Made by a program: the position numbers and the translations under genes
The notes under the pieces: model-generated
The model's database searches: none
The model's input: the letters and a program-made list of their open reading frames with translations, nothing else
What the model was told of the DNA's origin: nothing
Shown here: positions 1 to 9,527 of the stretch, in pieces
How positions within the stretch are numbered: position 1 is the first letter of the stretch
How the letters are laid out: every line of letters begins with the position of its first letter
Assembly: GCA_020073005.1 (NCBI GenBank)
Contig: JAIQFX010000017.1
Location: 1-62,951 of the forward strand
Direction: 5' to 3'
DNA from: Terriglobia bacterium
GTDB lineage: Bacteria; Acidobacteriota; Vicinamibacteria; Vicinamibacterales; CAVVIG01
DNA length: 62,951 nucleotides

Positions 1-2871
1 AACTTCGCCGAAACGGTCACGGTCGCCGAGACGCCGCAGCTCCTGCAGACCACCGACGCGTCGATCGGCGCGGTGATTCCGCAGTCGCAGGTCGCCAACC
101 TGCCGCTCGCGATCCGCAACTGGGACGATCTCCTCGCGCTCGTGCCCGGCGTGCAGGGCGATCGCTATACCGAACAGGGCGGCGGCACGTCGTTCGGCCG
201 CACGGGCGGGATCAACGTCCACGGCGCGCGCGCGCTGCAGAACAACTTCCTGCTCGACGGCGTGGACAACAACAGCATCTCGGAAAACGTCCAGGAACTG
301 ACGACGCAGGTGTCGCGGCCGTCGGTGGACGCGATTCAGGAATTCAAGGTCGTCACGAGCCCGTACTCGGCCGAGTACGGCCGGTCGCCCGGCGCGGCGG
401 TCAGCGTGTCCACCAAGTCGGGCACGAATAACAACCGCGGGACCGCCTACGAGTACTTCCGCAACGATTCGTTCGACTCGAACGACTTCTTCTCCATCCG
501 CGCGAATGCGGCCAAGCCGAACAACAACCAAAACCAGTTCGGCGGCAACCTCGGCGGGCCGATCATGCCGAACCGCGCGTTCTTCTTCGGCGACTACGAA
601 GGGACGCGCATCACGCGCGGCGTGACGCGCCTGACGCGCGTGCCCACGGCGGACGATCGCAACGGCATCTTCGCGTCGGCGGTCAAGGATCCGCTCACGG
701 GCCTGAACTTCCCGAACAACACGATTCCCGCCGGGCGCATCGATCCGACGGCGGCCGCGATCCTGGCGCTCGTCCCGATGCCGAATCAGCCCGGCGCGAA
801 CAACTTCTTCCGCACGGGCGATCTGCTCGACAACGCGGACCGCATGCTCGGCCGCATGGACGTCAAGCCCAGCGCCGGCGACAGCATCTTCGGCCGCTAC
901 ATCTACTCGAACCGCACGCGGCAGATTCCCGGCGCGTTCGGCGGCGTCCTGGACGGCACGGGCACGTCGGCCTTCGGCAACCAGACGATCAAGACGAACG
1001 CCTTCGTCGGCGGATGGACGCGCGTCGTGTCCTCGTCGCTTCTCAACGAGTTCCGCCTGTCGTGGTCGCAGGCGACGTCCGACGCCGTGCATCAGGCGTT
1101 CGGCATCCAGCCGCCCGCGGCGGCGGTGATTCCCGGATCGGTCACGAATCCGCTCGTCGCCGGCGGCTTCCCGGGCATCACGATCGACGGCTACTTCGGC
1201 GGATCGGGCCTCGGCCGGATCGGGTCGCCCGACTTCCTCCCGAAGTTCCAGCACTCCAATCAGTACGAATTCCTCGACACGGTGACGTGGGTGAGCGGCG
1301 CGCACGCGGTGAAGGCCGGCGCGGACCTCATGATGCCGATGCAGAACCAGTTCATGGACGTGCCCGCGACGCGCGGCTCGGTGCGATTCCGCAACGCGTT
1401 CACCGGAAATCCGATGGCCGACTATCTGCTCGGGTACGTCTCGGACCTCCAGGAGTCGAACGTGTTCGTCGTCGAGCAGCGCCACCAGGCGGAGATGTTC
1501 TTCGTGCAGGACGACTGGAAGGTGAACTCGAAGCTGTCGCTGAACCTCGGCCTCCGGTACGACTTCATGACGCCGGCGCTCGAGGCCACCAACGCGCAGA
1601 CCAACTTCCTTCCGGCCGGGACGGGATCCCTGGTCTTCGCGACCGACGGCTCGCTCGCCGATCGCAGCCTGGTGAACCCCGACCGCAACAACTTCGCGCC
1701 GCGCGTCGGCGTGGTCTACAAGCTGGACGACAAGACGATCCTCCGCGGCGGCTGGGGCCTCTTCTACAACCTGTTCGATCGCGTCGGCAGCGAGGATCAG
1801 CTTGCGCTCAATCTGCCTGGCCTCGTGAACAAGACGATCACGCAGACGTCGGGCGCGCCGGTGTTCTTTCTCAAGCAGGGCTTCCCGTCCGGTTTCCTGA
1901 ATCCGCCGAATCTCAATCCCGCCGCGGGTCAGCTGACGGCGGTCCGCCTGCGCGCCGTCGATCAGAACGATCCCGCGACGATGATCGGCCAGGGAAGCGT
2001 CGGCCTGCAGCGCGATCTGCCCGGCGGGATGGTGCTGTCAGCCGACTTCATCTACTCGCGCGGCTCGAACCTCGCGACGCTGGTGAACCTGAACCAGCCG
2101 CTGGCGAACGCCGCCGGGAACAACGCGCTCGGCGCGCTACCCTATCCGAACTTCGGCTTCATCGAGTGGCGCTCGGACAACGGCACGTCCGAATACACAG
2201 GCATGGACCTCGGGCTCGAGCGGCGCTTCCGGAACGGCGTCGCGTTCGGCGTGGCGTACACGCTCGGCAAATCCCAGGACAACGCGTCCGAGCAGCTCAC
2301 GACGCAGGGATCGAACGCGTTTCCGCAGAACGCGCGCGACTTCGGTCCGTGGTACGGGCCGAGCGACTACGACGTGCGCCACCGTTTCAGCGCGAACTTC
2401 GTCTGGGCGCTCCCGCTCGGCGACAACATGATCGCGCGCGACTGGACGATCTCAGGGATCTACACCGCGCACACCGGCCATCCCTTCACGGTGAATCAGA
2501 GCGGCAACAACGTGGGCACCAACATGACGGGCCTGCCGAACATGGTCGGCGATCCCTCGGGCCCGCAGACCGTCGATCAGTGGTTCAACACCGCCGCGTT
2601 CCAGGCGGTCCCGTCCGGCACGTTCGGCAACGAGTCGCGGAACACGCTCACCGGCCCCGGGTTCCAGAACGTGGACCTCACCGTCCAGCGCCAGATTCGC
2701 CTCGGCGGACGCGCGGCCGCGACGCTGCGGTGGGACATCTTCAACGTCTTCAACACGGTGAACTTCGGTCTGCCGAACCGCGACGTCAGCAGCGCGGCCA
2801 CGCTGGGCACGATCTCGAGTCTGGCGAGCGATCCGCGCACGATGCAAGTGGCGCTACGATTCACGTTCTGA
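1..2871 (+). CDS. Oar-like TonB-dependent outer-membrane receptor, 5' truncated by window edge
   Basis: The frame is open from base 1, so the start codon and the N-terminal carboxypeptidase-regulatory-like domain lie outside the window; 956 residues are visible. The first visible residues (ETVTVAETPQLLQTTDAS) are the typical junction between the regulatory domain and the plug. The plug carries LLDGVDNN and SPYSAEYGRSPGAAVSVSTKSG, characteristic of Oar/CarboxypepD_reg TonB receptors. The rest is a long beta-barrel rich in aromatic and Asn residues, ending in an aromatic residue (MQVALRFTF), as outer-membrane barrels do. It probably imports or binds a large ligand at the outer membrane; the substrate cannot be read from sequence. 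The stop overlaps the next start by one base. Confidence 0.9.
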   Translation, partial: NFAETVTVAETPQLLQTTDASIGAVIPQSQVANLPLAIRNWDDLLALVPGVQGDRYTEQGGGTSFGRTGGINVHGARALQNNFLLDGVDNNSISENVQELTTQVSRPSVDAIQEFKVVTSPYSAEYGRSPGAAVSVSTKSGTNNNRGTAYEYFRNDSFDSNDFFSIRANAAKPNNNQNQFGGNLGGPIMPNRAFFFGDYEGTRITRGVTRLTRVPTADDRNGIFASAVKDPLTGLNFPNNTIPAGRIDPTAAAILALVPMPNQPGANNFFRTGDLLDNADRMLGRMDVKPSAGDSIFGRYIYSNRTRQIPGAFGGVLDGTGTSAFGNQTIKTNAFVGGWTRVVSSSLLNEFRLSWSQATSDAVHQAFGIQPPAAAVIPGSVTNPLVAGGFPGITIDGYFGGSGLGRIGSPDFLPKFQHSNQYEFLDTVTWVSGAHAVKAGADLMMPMQNQFMDVPATRGSVRFRNAFTGNPMADYLLGYVSDLQESNVFVVEQRHQAEMFFVQDDWKVNSKLSLNLGLRYDFMTPALEATNAQTNFLPAGTGSLVFATDGSLADRSLVNPDRNNFAPRVGVVYKLDDKTILRGGWGLFYNLFDRVGSEDQLALNLPGLVNKTITQTSGAPVFFLKQGFPSGFLNPPNLNPAAGQLTAVRLRAVDQNDPATMIGQGSVGLQRDLPGGMVLSADFIYSRGSNLATLVNLNQPLANAAGNNALGALPYPNFGFIEWRSDNGTSEYTGMDLGLERRFRNGVAFGVAYTLGKSQDNASEQLTTQGSNAFPQNARDFGPWYGPSDYDVRHRFSANFVWALPLGDNMIARDWTISGIYTAHTGHPFTVNQSGNNVGTNMTGLPNMVGDPSGPQTVDQWFNTAAFQAVPSGTFGNESRNTLTGPGFQNVDLTVQRQIRLGGRAAATLRWDIFNVFNTVNFGLPNRDVSSAATLGTISSLASDPRTMQVALRFTF

Positions 2872-3911
2872 TGATCGGGATCAGACGATACTCCCGCGTT
2901 CTGGCGGCGTGCGCGCTTCTGGCGTGCACGCCGCGCGTGAACGCCGCCTTCGAGCCGGGCACACGCGTCCTGCTCGACGCGCACAACTGCTATCCGTACA
3001 ACGGCCGATGGGCCGATCGCATCGACCGCGCGCTCTCCACCGGCACGCCGCTCGCCATCGAACAGGATCTTGTCTGGTTCGTCGATCCGGCGACCGGCAG
3101 GGGCCGATCGCTCGTCGCTCATGACGAGCCCGGAAAGCCGGCGCTCGGCCTCGGCGGTACCGAGCCGACGATGCGCGAGTACTTCTTCGAGCGTATTCGT
3201 CCGCTGGTCGAAGCCGCGCTGCGAGATGGACGGCGCGACACCTGGCCGATCGTCACGCTGAATCTCGATCTCAAGACCGAAGAGCCCGAGCATCTCGCCG
3301 CGATCTGGTCGCTGCTCCACGAATACCAGGCATGGCTGACGACGGCGCCGCATGGTTCTTCCATCACCGACGTGCAGCCGCTCACGGTTGGACCGGTGCT
3401 GGTCCTCACGGGAGAATCCGACGCGCAGCGCAAGGTCTTCTACGACGCGGTGCCGGCCGGACAGCCGCTTCTCGTCTTCGGCGCCGCGCGGCCGCGGATC
3501 CGTCAGGCGGGGACGCCGGCGCAGGCGCGCGTGCGAGCAGGAACAGAACTGCCGGACATCACGCCTGGCGCGCGCACGAACTATCACCGCTGGTGGAACA
3601 ACCCGTGGAGCGTCGTCGAGCTCGGCGGCCAGCGCAACGCCGGCGCGTGGACGGCTGAAGACGAGGCGCGGCTGCGCGGCCTCGTCCGATCCGCGCATGA
3701 CGCCGGCCTCTGGATCCGGTTCTACACGCTGAACGGTCACGATCCGCGCGACGAGTCCGGCGGCTGGTCGGCCGGCTACAACTTCGGATCGGAGGACGCG
3801 GCGCGGGAGCGGTGGCGCGCGGCGATTCGCGCGGGCGTCGACTTCATCGCCGTCGATCAGTACGAGCGCTTCGGCGAAACACTCAAGGCGATGCGTTCGA
3901 CGGCGCGTTAA
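2871..3911 (+). CDS. Exported PLC-like/glycerophosphodiester phosphodiesterase-like protein
   Basis: 346 residues, starting at an ATG that shares one base with the preceding receptor stop (TGATG), which implies translational coupling. The N-terminus is a signal peptide (basic start, hydrophobic ACALLACTP stretch, cleavage near VNA-AF). The segment LLDAHNCYPYNGRW followed by PLAIEQDLVW, and AHDEPG about 40 residues later, resembles the metal and substrate histidines and acids of PI-PLC/GDPD TIM-barrel phosphodiesterases. The C-terminal part (WIRFYTLNGHD, GVDFIAVDQYERF) also matches GDPD-like barrels. Likely acts in the periplasm on a phosphodiester, perhaps a lipid headgroup. The subfamily is not resolved. 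Confidence 0.7.
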   Translation: MIGIRRYSRVLAACALLACTPRVNAAFEPGTRVLLDAHNCYPYNGRWADRIDRALSTGTPLAIEQDLVWFVDPATGRGRSLVAHDEPGKPALGLGGTEPTMREYFFERIRPLVEAALRDGRRDTWPIVTLNLDLKTEEPEHLAAIWSLLHEYQAWLTTAPHGSSITDVQPLTVGPVLVLTGESDAQRKVFYDAVPAGQPLLVFGAARPRIRQAGTPAQARVRAGTELPDITPGARTNYHRWWNNPWSVVELGGQRNAGAWTAEDEARLRGLVRSAHDAGLWIRFYTLNGHDPRDESGGWSAGYNFGSEDAARERWRAAIRAGVDFIAVDQYERFGETLKAMRSTAR

Positions 3912-3925
3912 AGAGCGTCGCAGAA

Positions 3926-5263
3926 TCAGCGGCGAGGCTCGAGCGCGCGCAGCATCAACTGAAACAGATCCGTCTGGTCGATGACGCCGACCACGCCTGC
4001 GGCCTGCGGTCCCATCGCGGCGATCCGCAGTTGAGTGCCCGTGTGGTCCTGCGAGCGATGGTAGAGGTTCGTGCCGTACGACACGGTCAGCGGCGCGCGG
4101 TCGATGGTCAACAGCTCGCTGATGGAGCCTGTCGGATGATCGGTCTCGGTCGCCCTGCCGACGATCTGACTCGTGTGTGCATGGTCCGCCGTGACGACGA
4201 GCAGCGTGCCGGGATGCGCCTTCGCGTAGTCGATGCCGATCTTGATGGCGCGGTCGAACGCGATCGTCTCGCCGATCTGCCCGCACGGATCCGCGACGTG
4301 ATCCTGTTTGTCGATGGACGCACCCTCGACCTGCAGAAAGAATCCGGGACCCGCGCCGGGCCGATCGAGCAGCGCAAGCGCCGTCGTCGTCATCTGCGCG
4401 AGCGCCGGTTCGCCGGCGGGGCGGTGGTCCTCTGTGCATCGCTGCGGCGACCCGACGTTGGACGGATACGGTCGCGCCTCCTCGCCGCTCCACTCGGTCG
4501 TCATGTTTCCTTTCGCGAAGAGGCCCAGCAGTTTGCGTCCGCGCTTCGCGCGCTCGAGTCCGGCGGCATCGCGGATCACCTCGTATCCGTTCTTCGCTGC
4601 GTTCTGGATCGGGGTGCGCCCATCCTTCATCGCCTGCTCGAATCGTGCGGCGCCGCCGCCCATCAAGACGTCGACGTTGTGCGCGATTTCCTGCTCGGCG
4701 ATTGATCCTGGTCCGCCGGCGCTCTTCCTGTCCTGCGGGCACGCTGCCATGTCCGCCGGACCCTGACACGCGCGTCTGGCCACGTGCGCGGCCAGCACTG
4801 CGGGCGTCGCGTCGGTGAGCTCGGCAGTGGTCACATCGCCGGTCAGGTATCCGCGCTGCTGTGCGATCTCGAGGATGGTCGGCAGATCGCGATCGTCGCG
4901 CGCGCTCGTCGAGATGCGGCCGTTGCTCGTCTTGTGGCCGGTGGCCCACGCCGTGCCGGTCGACGCGGAGTCCGGCACGTAGTTGGGCAGCGACGGATCA
5001 TGCTCCTCGACGGCATACGTGGTGTACGCGCCGGTCATCGGCAGCGTGTCGAGCGCCAGTCGTCCTGCCGCGCCGACCGCGTAGTAGCGCGCGAGGGTGA
5101 TTTCCGCATCGCCCATCCCGTCTCCGATGAACAGCAGGATGTTCCGGGCCGTACCGCCGATTGCGGCGTCGCGGACGGCGCTCACCCGATCCGTGTTCTG
5201 CGCGCGAATGAAGACCGCGCCGAGGACAACTGAGACGGCTGTCAGTGCTCGTGAGTACCGCAT
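3926..5263 (-). CDS. phoA: Alkaline phosphatase, E. coli PhoA type
   Basis: 445 residues. The start was chosen at the ATG preceded by GGAG, directly before a signal peptide (RALTAVSVVLGAVFIRAQ). All PhoA landmarks are visible: the metal-binding GDGMGD at 47-50, the nucleophilic Ser99 in DSASTGTAWATGH, the phosphate-binding Arg164 equivalent before CQGP, IDKQDHVADPCGQIGET at about 317-333, TADHAHTSQIV at 358-368, and the late metal His407 in QDHTGTQLRIAA. Similarity to the E. coli enzyme is unusually close for this setting. It hydrolyses phosphomonoesters in the periplasm. The gene is convergent with the phosphodiesterase (14-bp gap), so the two together could release Pi from organic phosphodiesters. 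No Pho box was identified. Confidence 0.95.
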   Translation of the reverse strand: MRYSRALTAVSVVLGAVFIRAQNTDRVSAVRDAAIGGTARNILLFIGDGMGDAEITLARYYAVGAAGRLALDTLPMTGAYTTYAVEEHDPSLPNYVPDSASTGTAWATGHKTSNGRISTSARDDRDLPTILEIAQQRGYLTGDVTTAELTDATPAVLAAHVARRACQGPADMAACPQDRKSAGGPGSIAEQEIAHNVDVLMGGGAARFEQAMKDGRTPIQNAAKNGYEVIRDAAGLERAKRGRKLLGLFAKGNMTTEWSGEEARPYPSNVGSPQRCTEDHRPAGEPALAQMTTTALALLDRPGAGPGFFLQVEGASIDKQDHVADPCGQIGETIAFDRAIKIGIDYAKAHPGTLLVVTADHAHTSQIVGRATETDHPTGSISELLTIDRAPLTVSYGTNLYHRSQDHTGTQLRIAAMGPQAAGVVGVIDQTDLFQLMLRALEPRR

Positions 5264-5387
5264 GGTCTGCTCCGTGGAACGCGGTTGTACGCGGGACGCG
5301 TGACGATGCCGTGACGTGCGGCGCCAGCGGCCTCTATATATAAGGATGCGTGCAACTCGCGGCCGGCGGCCCAGAGACAATGTGCGC

Positions 5388-6056
5388 ATGCCGACTCTGC
5401 GTGCGCGCAACACGGCCGCGCTGCTCGCCGCCATACTGCTGGCGAGCTGCGCCCGCAACCCCGCCGTCACCACCGCCAGCCCCACGGTTCCGCTTCGGCT
5501 GCCGGCCGTCCTTGCCTCCAGCGCGGAAGCGCTGCCGCCCGGCGCGCCCGGCTTCGCGCGCGCGGACGTGCAGTCGGCGGTCAAGGCGCCCGGCCAAGGC
5601 AACGTCTCGCGCGCGATGGTGATCCAGCTGACGCAGGACATCCACGTGTTCCGCCTGTGGAGCGGGCCGGAGAAGAAAGACGCGAACGGCCGGACGAACC
5701 GCATCGGCTCCTGGTGGACCTACGACCCGCCGCGCGGCGCGGTCGATCAGTACCGCGTGGACTACGAAATCTGCCGCGCGTGGAACGACCTGAGCTGGGT
5801 CGCCACCTGCACGCTCAGGAAAGGCACCATCGTCGCGATCGGTCCCGGCAACTCGGTCAGCGCCGAGACGTGCGGCGACTCGACAGGCAAAGAACACTAT
5901 CCCGCCAACGAGCAGCACTGGCAGCTGTACGTGTACCGCGCGTTCGAGCGCATCGGTCCGGATAAGGAACTCGACTGCCCGGACGAGTCGCGCGATTACG
6001 AAGCCGATCCGCGCGACCTCGCGCGACCGTTGCCGCGGACGCGGCCCACGCCGTAG
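5388..6056 (+). CDS. Predicted lipoprotein of unknown function
   Basis: 222 residues from the ATG at 5388, which gives a compact lipoprotein signal (MPTLRARNTAALLAAILLAS followed by Cys; lipobox LLASC). An in-frame ATG at 5346 would add an Arg-rich leader unlike a signal sequence and is disfavoured. The mature protein has an alternating region with several Trp and Cys residues (CRAWNDLSWVATCTLRKG) and a Pro/Asp/Arg-rich tail. I recognise no family. It is divergent from phoA; the 124-bp gap contains an AT-rich TATATATAAG stretch (about 5333-5342) that could contribute a promoter. Role unknown, probably periplasm-facing and membrane anchored. Confidence 0.6.
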   Translation: MPTLRARNTAALLAAILLASCARNPAVTTASPTVPLRLPAVLASSAEALPPGAPGFARADVQSAVKAPGQGNVSRAMVIQLTQDIHVFRLWSGPEKKDANGRTNRIGSWWTYDPPRGAVDQYRVDYEICRAWNDLSWVATCTLRKGTIVAIGPGNSVSAETCGDSTGKEHYPANEQHWQLYVYRAFERIGPDKELDCPDESRDYEADPRDLARPLPRTRPTP

Positions 6057-6150
6057 GAGCGAGGCTCGGCAAATATCCTGCGCAAAGCCAGGGGATCGCG
6101 CGCAGCGCCGGCGCTAGGATCTGGGGACCTCAGCAAACAGGAGGAAGGTC

Positions 6151-6990
6151 ATGCGACGCACCGTACTGCTCATCGTCGCCGCGCTTCTCGTTCTCACGTT
6201 CGCCCGGACGCAGGCGATCACGGACGGCAAACTGGACGGCAACGCCCACCCCGCCGTCGTCCTGCTTCTCATGGAAGTCGGGGGCCAGCCTGCCTTCCGC
6301 TGCAGTGGAACATTGCTGTCCCCGACCGTGTTGTTGACGGCCGGGCACTGCACGGACGCCTTTCCCGGCAGTCCATTCACCGGCATGCGAGTGTTCACGG
6401 AGTCGAACGTCGAGGCCGGCATCGGCATCACGAACAACTATCCCTTCGCAGGACCCAACAGCGTCGAGGCGGTCTACTGGACCGCGCATCCTTTATATGA
6501 AACCGCGTCCTTCGTCGTTCACGACGTCGGCGTCGTCATCCTCCAGGCGCCCGGCGTCATCCTGCCGCCGTCGCAGTACGGCGTGCTCCCGAGCGCCAAT
6601 CAACTTGATGTCTTGAAGACGCAGCGCGGCCAGCAGGACGTCACGTTCACGGCGGTGGGTTACGGACTCCAGGAGAGCTTTCCGGACCCGGCGATGTTCC
6701 TGGCGACCAACTCCAGAACCCGGTACATGGCGATGCCGCACCTGCTGCAGATCAATGTCCCGGGCTTCACCGGCGATTTCTCCCTGTTGCTGTCGAACAA
6801 TCACAGCACCGGCGGGACGTGCTTCGGCGACTCGGGTGGCCCGAATTTCCTTGGCTCTGGACCCACTGAGACGAAAACGGTCGCCGGCGTGACGTCCTTC
6901 GGCATCAATGGAAATTGCGCCGGGACCGGCGGAGTCTTTCGCATGGATCGCCAGAACGTCCTGGACTTCGTCAGGAGCTTCTTGCCGTAG
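6151..6990 (+). CDS. Secreted trypsin-like (S1 family) serine protease
   Basis: 279 residues with a strong ribosome-binding site (GGAGGAAGG, 6 bases before the ATG) and a signal peptide (TVLLIVAALLVLTFARTQA). The S1 catalytic triad is visible: His66 in LLTAGHC, Asp125 in VVHDVGVVIL, and Ser228 in CFGDSGGPNF. Cys52/Cys67 would form the usual His-loop disulphide. Length and spacing fit an ordinary chymotrypsin fold with only a very short propeptide (ITDGKLDGNAHP). It stands alone in orientation with the cytochrome gene 40 bp downstream. Substrate unknown. Confidence 0.92.
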   Translation: MRRTVLLIVAALLVLTFARTQAITDGKLDGNAHPAVVLLLMEVGGQPAFRCSGTLLSPTVLLTAGHCTDAFPGSPFTGMRVFTESNVEAGIGITNNYPFAGPNSVEAVYWTAHPLYETASFVVHDVGVVILQAPGVILPPSQYGVLPSANQLDVLKTQRGQQDVTFTAVGYGLQESFPDPAMFLATNSRTRYMAMPHLLQINVPGFTGDFSLLLSNNHSTGGTCFGDSGGPNFLGSGPTETKTVAGVTSFGINGNCAGTGGVFRMDRQNVLDFVRSFLP

Positions 6991-7030
6991 CTCGCGTGCG
7001 CGGTACTAGAATTGAGCCCCCCAAACGAAA

Positions 7031-9091
7031 GTGAGGACAGGTGTGCGGATCCTCTTGTCGAGTGTCCTGCTGATCGTCGTTCTTCTGCTGTCCCGCGCGA
7101 CCACGATGTACTCGCGCGCGTACTACAGCCTCATGGAGAGCGAACCCGGGCGCGGCGCGGCCACGGTGTCCGCCGACGTCTTCGGCGATCAATACAAAGA
7201 GGTCAAGTATCTCGAGCAGGGATGGTCGCCCGCGGACAGCATGTGGTTCTACACGACGACGCAGGGATCGGATCTGCTGCCGTACGACTTCTTCCTCAAC
7301 GTGGAGCAGGAAAAGTCGCAGGAGCTGTTTCGATCTCCCGAGAACCAGAACCGCTACCGGTACCTGACGCAGAAGGCGACGCGCACCAACCCGGACGCGC
7401 TGCCGCTGGGGATGGTCGCCGACACGTATCGCGGCAAAACATACTTCGGCTACACGTGCGCGGCCTGCCACACCTCGCAGGTGAACTACAACGGCGTGGG
7501 CCTGCGCATCGACGGCGGGCCGGCCGCGTCGGACATGGACACATGGTTGAACGATCTGGCGGCATCGCTGGCCGCCACGAGCGCCGACGCGGCGAAGCGG
7601 CAGCGATTCGTCGCCGCGGTCCTGAAGGGCGGCAATTACTCGAACGAGAAAGACATCGTCGACGACCTGAAGATCTACGCGCTGCGGCTGCAGGCCTACG
7701 CCTTCTTCAACGACAGTCACGTGACGGACAAGGCCGGCCACGAGACGCCGGTCCCGTACGGATACGCGCGGCTCGATGCGTTCGGCCGGATCTACAACCG
7801 CGTGCTGGAGCACGTGGTGAATCCGGACGCCCTGCGTGAAGTCTTCACGGGCGCGCTGCCGCCCGCCGAGAGCCAGGCGCTGCTGGCGAACCTGAAGCCC
7901 GTGCTCACGGGCGAGAACCGCGATCACCTGATGGATCGCCTGGTGACGCTCTTGACGCCGGAACAGCGGCGCGTGATGCGCGATCGTCTGTTCAACTCGC
8001 CGAACGCGCCCGTGAGTTATCCGTTCACCTGGGATATTCCGCAGCATGACTACGTGCAGTGGAACGGCGTCGCCGCCAATGCCGGCATCGGACCGATCGG
8101 CCGGAACACGGGCGAGGTGGTCGGCGTCTTCGCCACGCTCGATTGGGAGCAGAAGAAAGGCTGGACGATCTCGTCGGTGCTGGGCGGGCAGGGATTCGGC
8201 GAGACGCACGTCAATTTCCAGTCCTCGATTAACGCGCACAACCTGCGGCAACTGGAAGACCGCCTGTGGACGCTGCAGTCGCCCCGATGGACGGATGCGG
8301 TGAAGCAGGCGGGACTGCCGCCCATCGACGAGAAGCGGAGCGCGCGAGGAGAGAAACTCTTCGATCAGTACTGCGTCGAGTGCCACGCGGAAATTGTTCG
8401 TGATAGCGCGAGCAGGAGAATTGTCGCGCACATGGACAAACTCTCGGTGGCGGGCACCGACCCGACGATGGCGAACAACGCCGCGGATTACACCGGCTAC
8501 AGCGGGATCATGCGGAACTGGTACGCGAAGACCGGCGTCGGCAACGTGCTGATGGACGCGAGGGCTCCCGCGCCGGCGATTGCCATGACGACGGGCGAGA
8601 ACGTCGTGCTGACACCGAGCCCGGACAAATGGTTCTTCACGCGGTGGGCGGAGTCGGCGGTGGACTTGATCAATGAGTACAAGGGGAATCCGATCAAGCC
8701 GTCACTCAAATCAGGGAACTACTCGCCTGACACGACCGCGGCGCCGTTCGAGTCGCTGCGCGCGTACAAAGGCCGCTCGCTGAACGGCATCTGGGCGACG
8801 GCGCCGTACCTGCACAACGGATCGGTGCCGACGCTCTACGATCTTCTGTTGCCGGCGGATCCGAAAGACGGCGATCCGGCGGGCACGGTGTACCGGCCGA
8901 AGCGATTCATGGTCGGCTCACGCGAGCTGGACGTCAGGAAAGTCGGCTTCAAGCACGGCGAGATGGAATACGCCGGCTTCCTGTTCGACACGACGAAGCC
9001 GTCGAACAGCAATGCCGGTCATGAGTACGGCACGCGGCAGATGTCCGACGAGGATCGCTGGGATCTCGTGGAGTACTTGAAGAGCCTGTAA
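7031..9091 (+). CDS. Exported dihaem c-type cytochrome, RoxA/dihaem peroxidase-like
   Basis: 686 residues from a GTG start. The N-terminus is a signal or anchor helix (VRILLSSVLLIVVLLLS). Two CXXCH haem sites are present: Cys143-Cys146-His147 (FGYTCAACHTSQ) and Cys448-Cys451-His452 (YCVECHAEI), about 300 residues apart. The C-terminal segment RSLNGIWATAPYLHNGSVPTLYDLL is the signature of the dihaem cytochrome c peroxidase/MauG/RoxA superfamily. Overall length and haem spacing suit rubber-oxygenase-like RoxA/RoxB members better than the roughly 350-residue bacterial CcpA. Possible activity: oxidative cleavage or peroxide chemistry on an external hydrophobic substrate; substrate not inferable. 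A TAGAAT hexamer lies at 7007-7012. Confidence 0.8.
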   Translation: MRTGVRILLSSVLLIVVLLLSRATTMYSRAYYSLMESEPGRGAATVSADVFGDQYKEVKYLEQGWSPADSMWFYTTTQGSDLLPYDFFLNVEQEKSQELFRSPENQNRYRYLTQKATRTNPDALPLGMVADTYRGKTYFGYTCAACHTSQVNYNGVGLRIDGGPAASDMDTWLNDLAASLAATSADAAKRQRFVAAVLKGGNYSNEKDIVDDLKIYALRLQAYAFFNDSHVTDKAGHETPVPYGYARLDAFGRIYNRVLEHVVNPDALREVFTGALPPAESQALLANLKPVLTGENRDHLMDRLVTLLTPEQRRVMRDRLFNSPNAPVSYPFTWDIPQHDYVQWNGVAANAGIGPIGRNTGEVVGVFATLDWEQKKGWTISSVLGGQGFGETHVNFQSSINAHNLRQLEDRLWTLQSPRWTDAVKQAGLPPIDEKRSARGEKLFDQYCVECHAEIVRDSASRRIVAHMDKLSVAGTDPTMANNAADYTGYSGIMRNWYAKTGVGNVLMDARAPAPAIAMTTGENVVLTPSPDKWFFTRWAESAVDLINEYKGNPIKPSLKSGNYSPDTTAAPFESLRAYKGRSLNGIWATAPYLHNGSVPTLYDLLLPADPKDGDPAGTVYRPKRFMVGSRELDVRKVGFKHGEMEYAGFLFDTTKPSNSNAGHEYGTRQMSDEDRWDLVEYLKSL

Positions 9092-9197
9092 ATCGACAGC
9101 GCGGGCTCTACCGCGCACTGCAGAAGCGGCCGATCGCGGGTCCTGTCCGCTTGACCGCGAGTCACATCAACCGCGGTACCACTGAAGAGAGGGCCGG

Positions 9198-9527
9198 CTA
9201 GCCGGCGAGTCCGAGAAACACGAGGACTGCACGATTGAGCCTGGCGACGTCTGGATCGTCGAGCCGGCCGATGCGATCGCGAATTCGTGCTCTTGGGACC
9301 GGGACGATCTTGTCGGTCATCACAAAGGACGGCTGCCGAAGACCATTCGCGGCGCCAGGTTCAATGCGAACCCGAAACAAGCGGGCCGACGTCGGGTCCG
9401 ACGTCAACGGACAGACCGTGATGGAGTCGGTGGCGTCGAAGCGGTCGTCCTGCAGGATGACGACTGGCCGCGGCTTCCCTGCATAGGCCTGACCGCCCGC
9501 GGCGGTCCAGACCTCACCGCGCTTCAC
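9198..9527 (-). CDS. mazF: MazF/PemK-family mRNA interferase toxin
   Basis: 109 residues, the usual MazF length. It begins with the diagnostic KRGEVWTAAGG and GKPRPVVILQDD (RGEVW...KPRPVVI), continues with DSITVCPLTSD and ends with the two-helix tail. The Arg of KPRPVVI corresponds to the conserved catalytic-region arginine. The GTG start overlaps the stop of the antitoxin gene by four bases (GTGA), the classic coupled order with antitoxin first. MazF toxins cleave RNA in the cytoplasm when free of antitoxin. The gene is convergent with the cytochrome gene; the 106-bp gap holds a small GC hairpin (9099-9116) but no T tract. Confidence 0.9.
   Translation of the reverse strand: MKRGEVWTAAGGQAYAGKPRPVVILQDDRFDATDSITVCPLTSDPTSARLFRVRIEPGAANGLRQPSFVMTDKIVPVPRARIRDRIGRLDDPDVARLNRAVLVFLGLAG

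Noticed and set aside
9099-9116. Small GC hairpin after the dihaem cytochrome gene as an intrinsic terminator
   Set aside because: The stem is only 6 bp and no T tract follows; too weak to call.
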